Assembly (NCBI GenBank): GCA_035495315.1 | Contig: DATJGF010000100.1 | Coordinates: 1-42,105 of the forward strand | Direction: 5' to 3' | Length of the DNA stretch: 42,105 nucleotides | DNA from: DATJGF01 sp035495315 | GTDB lineage: Bacteria > Verrucomicrobiota > Verrucomicrobiia > Limisphaerales > UBA8199 | Part shown: positions 39,950-42,105 of the stretch, piece after piece | Numbering within the stretch: the first letter of the stretch is position 1 | Layout of the letters: each line of letters opens with the position of its first letter | Translations under genes and position numbers: made by a program | The notes under the pieces: model-generated | Told to the model about the DNA's origin: nothing | What the model saw: only the letters and a program-made list of their open reading frames with translations | Database searches by the model: none

Positions 39950-41287
39950 CTAGACAATCCCCTGGTCGAGCATAGCTTCGGCAACTTTGCGGAAAGCGGC
40001 GATGTTTGCGCCATCGACATAATTGACAAAACCGTCTTGATGGCCGAAACGGACACACTGGTTATGGATGGCTTTCATGATTGTACTCAGCCGCTTGTCG
40101 ACTTCGTCGTTAGACCACTGCAACCGCATGCTGTTCTGCGTCATTTCCAACCCACTGACTGACACACCACCGGCATTGGCGGCTTTGCCAGGTCCAAAAG
40201 CGATCCTCCGGTCGAGAAATACTTTCACCGCCTCGGGAGTAGAGGGCATGTTGGCTCCTTCGCCGACGCAGATACAGCCGTTGCTGGTTAGGGTGACGGC
40301 GTCGCCGCCGCCAATCTCGTTTTGAGTCGCGCAGGGCAGCGCCACCTGGCATGGAACTTTCCAGGGCCGCTGGCCCGCCAAGTATTCGCACTTGAAATGT
40401 TTGGCATATTCTTCAATGCGTCCACGCCTGACATTTTTGAGTTCTTTGAGAAACCCAAGTTTCTCAGCGTCCATCCCCTCTTTGTCGTAGGCGAAACCGT
40501 TCGAATCAGACAATGTCACGACCCGCGCACCCATCATCATCGCCTTTTCGGCTGCGAATTGGGCAACGTTGCCCGATCCGGAAACCGTTACGACTTTCCC
40601 GCTGATGGAATTGCTCTTGGTTCGCAACATCTCCTCCACAAAGTAGACCAGGCCGTAGCCGGTAGCCTCCTCCCTTATGCGGCTGCCACTCCAATTAATG
40701 CCCTTGCCCGTAAGCGCGCCGGTGAATTCGTTGCGCAGCTTCTTGTATTGACCAAATAGAAATCCGATCTCGCGGCCTCCGACACCGATATCACCGGCCG
40801 GCACATCCGTATCGGGACCAATATGCCGGGACAACTCCGTCATGAAAGCCTGGCAAAACCGCATCACCTCATCGTCGGTTTTGCCTTTGGGATCAAAATC
40901 CGAACCGCCCTTGCCCCCGCCCATCGGCAGCGTCGTTAGCGCATTCTTGAATACTTGTTCAAACGCTAAAAACTTTAGCATTCCCAAGGTGACGGACGGA
41001 TGGAACCGCAGGCCGCCCTTATAAGGGCCGATAGCGCTATTCATTTGGATTCGGAAGCCCCGATTGACCTGCACCTCGCCCTGACGATCCGTCCAAGTGA
41101 CGCGGAACAGAATCACACGCTCCGGCTCGGTAATCCGCTCAAGGATCTTGGCCTTCTTGTACTGGGGATTCTGCTCCACAAAGGGCCAGACTGATTTGGC
41201 AACTTCAGTGACCGCCTGATGAAACTCGGTTTCCGCGGGGTACCGAGTTTTAATGATTGAAATAAAATCTGAGAGCTGAGGCGTCAT
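39950..41287 (-). CDS. gdhA: Glutamate dehydrogenase, NADP-type
   Basis: This 445-residue enzyme aminates 2-oxoglutarate to glutamate, assimilating ammonia. The substrate-binding stretch GPYKGGLRFHPSV and the catalytic lysine Lys126 in LPMGGGKGGSDFDPKG are intact, as are DVPAGDIGVGGREIG and the cofactor fold VVTVSGSGNVAQFAAEKA (about 232-249). Length and motif set match the hexameric NADP-dependent class (about 445-450 residues). It starts at ATG 41287. A P-II regulator fragment lies 90 bp upstream on the same strand, and a serA-like gene follows after 54 bp. Nitrogen regulation is therefore plausible, but no NtrC or sigma-54 site was seen. Confidence 0.95.
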   Translation of the reverse strand: MTPQLSDFISIIKTRYPAETEFHQAVTEVAKSVWPFVEQNPQYKKAKILERITEPERVILFRVTWTDRQGEVQVNRGFRIQMNSAIGPYKGGLRFHPSVTLGMLKFLAFEQVFKNALTTLPMGGGKGGSDFDPKGKTDDEVMRFCQAFMTELSRHIGPDTDVPAGDIGVGGREIGFLFGQYKKLRNEFTGALTGKGINWSGSRIREEATGYGLVYFVEEMLRTKSNSISGKVVTVSGSGNVAQFAAEKAMMMGARVVTLSDSNGFAYDKEGMDAEKLGFLKELKNVRRGRIEEYAKHFKCEYLAGQRPWKVPCQVALPCATQNEIGGGDAVTLTSNGCICVGEGANMPSTPEAVKVFLDRRIAFGPGKAANAGGVSVSGLEMTQNSMRLQWSNDEVDKRLSTIMKAIHNQCVRFGHQDGFVNYVDGANIAAFRKVAEAMLDQGIV

Positions 41288-41376
41288 AGGGAAATCTTTC
41301 TCCTCGAGTCACAATACCATTTCAGGCGCATGAATTTATCCATTTTCGACCACCTGCGCATTTCCATAAAATGCCG

Positions 41377-41490
41377 CTAAACTGCAGTTTCGCCAGTCTC
41401 TCCAATTTGAATGCGAATTGGTTGTTCGGTGGAGCTTACGAAGGTTTTGCCGTCACCGATTTTGCCAGTTAGAGCAGCAGCCGCGATGAA
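41377..41490 (-). pseudogene. 3' fragment of a P-II nitrogen regulator gene (GlnB/GlnK family)
   Basis: Read on the minus strand from about 41490, a stretch without a start codon gives FIAAAALTGKIGDGKTFV, then QPIRIQIGETGETAV and a TAG stop at 41377-41379. This is the C-terminal third of P-II proteins, where TGKIGDGKIFV and IRIRTGExGE are the signature. Upstream in the same frame the match ends at once, so the T-loop and N-terminal two thirds are gone. It lies 90 bp upstream of gdhA, the place where a nitrogen-status sensor would fit. The match is by eye, but the motif is very distinctive. Confidence 0.75.
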
Positions 41491-41692
41491 TAACAGCCTC
41501 CATAGCGGCTTGCACCCGGCTGTGTGCCGCCAACAAAATTATTACGCCGGGAGCTGCAGGGCAAATCGGCAGCCTCCCATATATTCTAGTCATACAACGT
41601 TAGAGTCGTATGGTAAGTCGGTACCGCCGGTTTTCGGCAAGCGGACGACAGAGAAAAGTCCGCGTCACAGCGAACTCCCTTTGGACGACACC
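41491..41692. other. Unassigned gap upstream of the P-II fragment
   Basis: No coding remnant of the missing P-II part was found here in either direction. The open plus-strand frame 41411-41989 crosses both the P-II fragment and the zinc-ribbon gene and is a shadow. No repeat element or clear promoter stands out. Confidence 0.4.
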
Positions 41693-42105
41693 TTAGACAG
41701 CCTTGCGTATGGCGTTAGACAGTGCCTTTCCTTGCCCCGGCATTGCGGAAGTCCGCGGTTCGACACCCTCGATAAAGTAATAGGGGGCCATGTGGGGCCG
41801 GACCCGGGCAGGGCCGGGGCTCTTCTTCGGCCAAGTGTAGTGGCAACGCTCACAATAGTAGTCCTTTTCTACCAAGCCCAATTCGGCAGCAAAACCTGCA
41901 GCCATATTAGTCATCACGGAGTTCTTCGCGAATTGCGGATAGTCCACGCGGAACGATTTGCACTCTGGGCATTGAATCGCCTGCCGTAGCGCCCCACCTG
42001 CGCAGTCCCAGGCCAGTAGAAGCTGTTCAGCGCGTTCCAATTGGTCCACTGCAACTTCGAGCCGCGCTCCCGCAGCGCGGCGGGAGACAAACCAGAGTTT
42101 CTGCA
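41693..42105 (-). CDS. Zinc-ribbon protein, partial at window edge
   Basis: The frame is open to the right edge, where the last bases read (A?)TGCAGAAA on the minus strand, so the true start may be an ATG cut by one base, giving MQKLWFVSRRAAG. The body has a helix rich in Glu/Leu (LERAEQLLLAW), then a zinc ribbon made of CPEC and, 36 residues later, CERC followed by HYTWPKK. An internal GTG at 42049 is a possible later start. The domain layout matches small cytoplasmic proteins of unknown role; I do not recognise a named family. The four cysteines should bind one zinc ion. Confidence 0.65.
   Translation of the reverse strand, partial: QKLWFVSRRAAGARLEVAVDQLERAEQLLLAWDCAGGALRQAIQCPECKSFRVDYPQFAKNSVMTNMAAGFAAELGLVEKDYYCERCHYTWPKKSPGPARVRPHMAPYYFIEGVEPRTSAMPGQGKALSNAIRKAV

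Noticed and set aside
41411..41989. Plus-strand 192-codon frame near the right end
   Set aside because: It is antisense to both the P-II fragment and the zinc-ribbon gene, which have recognisable motifs.

Overview
The window looks like a chromosome segment from a Verrucomicrobiota bacterium, probably of the Pedosphaera/Limisphaerales kind. This is inferred from gene content and style: a pseudopilin with a FSLIELLVVIAIISILAG helix, delta-60 and FG-GAP/VCBS-type surface-protein remnants, a long beta-strand-repeat protein ending in FYRIHLQ, tandem FtsX/MacB-type (ADOP-like) permeases, a DUF5107-TPR protein, and many short palindromic or phrase-like intergenic repeats. No rRNA, tRNA or CRISPR array was found.

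Left part (1-6.1 kb) is a run of unrelated accessory genes, all on the minus strand: a small membrane protein, an alpha/beta hydrolase, a glyoxalase-like protein, a BPL_N-type amidotransferase-like lipoprotein, an 88-aa orphan, a secreted 351-aa orphan and a RibD/dihydrofolate-reductase-like protein. Between 3.76 and 6.09 kb there are four imperfect hairpins. They lie just before or just after the RibD-like, 351-aa and 88-aa genes. In all four, the extra unpaired bases fall on the same arm, the one nearer the preceding stop codon, and GTT/AAC core-like heptamers flank the stems. This is the architecture of integron attC sites, so the block reads as a cassette array without a visible integrase. 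It is the most interesting signal in the window.

Middle part (6.3-25.4 kb) is on the plus strand. It holds a cyclic-nucleotide-domain/thioredoxin-reductase-like fusion, a repeat-rich gap (a 138-bp element with inverted ends and a 14-16-bp minisatellite), a DUF4160 gene, two overlapping ADOP-like permeases, and a sugar operon (sugar porter, DUF5107-TPR, aldose-epimerase-like). A graveyard of gene fragments follows, then PPOX and DUF1348 genes and a sulfite-dehydrogenase-like molybdoenzyme with its tri-haem cytochrome. A minus-strand RNase HI closes the section.

Right part starts with a tightly overlapping glycan operon (26.1-33.9 kb): a GT28-like transferase, two GT4 transferases, an MsbA-like ABC exporter and a GT4 fused to an aminoglycoside-phosphotransferase-like kinase. 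These probably build, modify and export a glycan or glycolipid. It runs tail to tail into a secreted beta-repeat protein. A pseudopilin, a membrane protein and a frameshifted delta-60 remnant follow. The last genes are minus-strand housekeeping: serA-like and gdhA. A 3' fragment of a P-II (GlnB/GlnK) gene lies just upstream of gdhA, and a zinc-ribbon gene is cut by the right edge.
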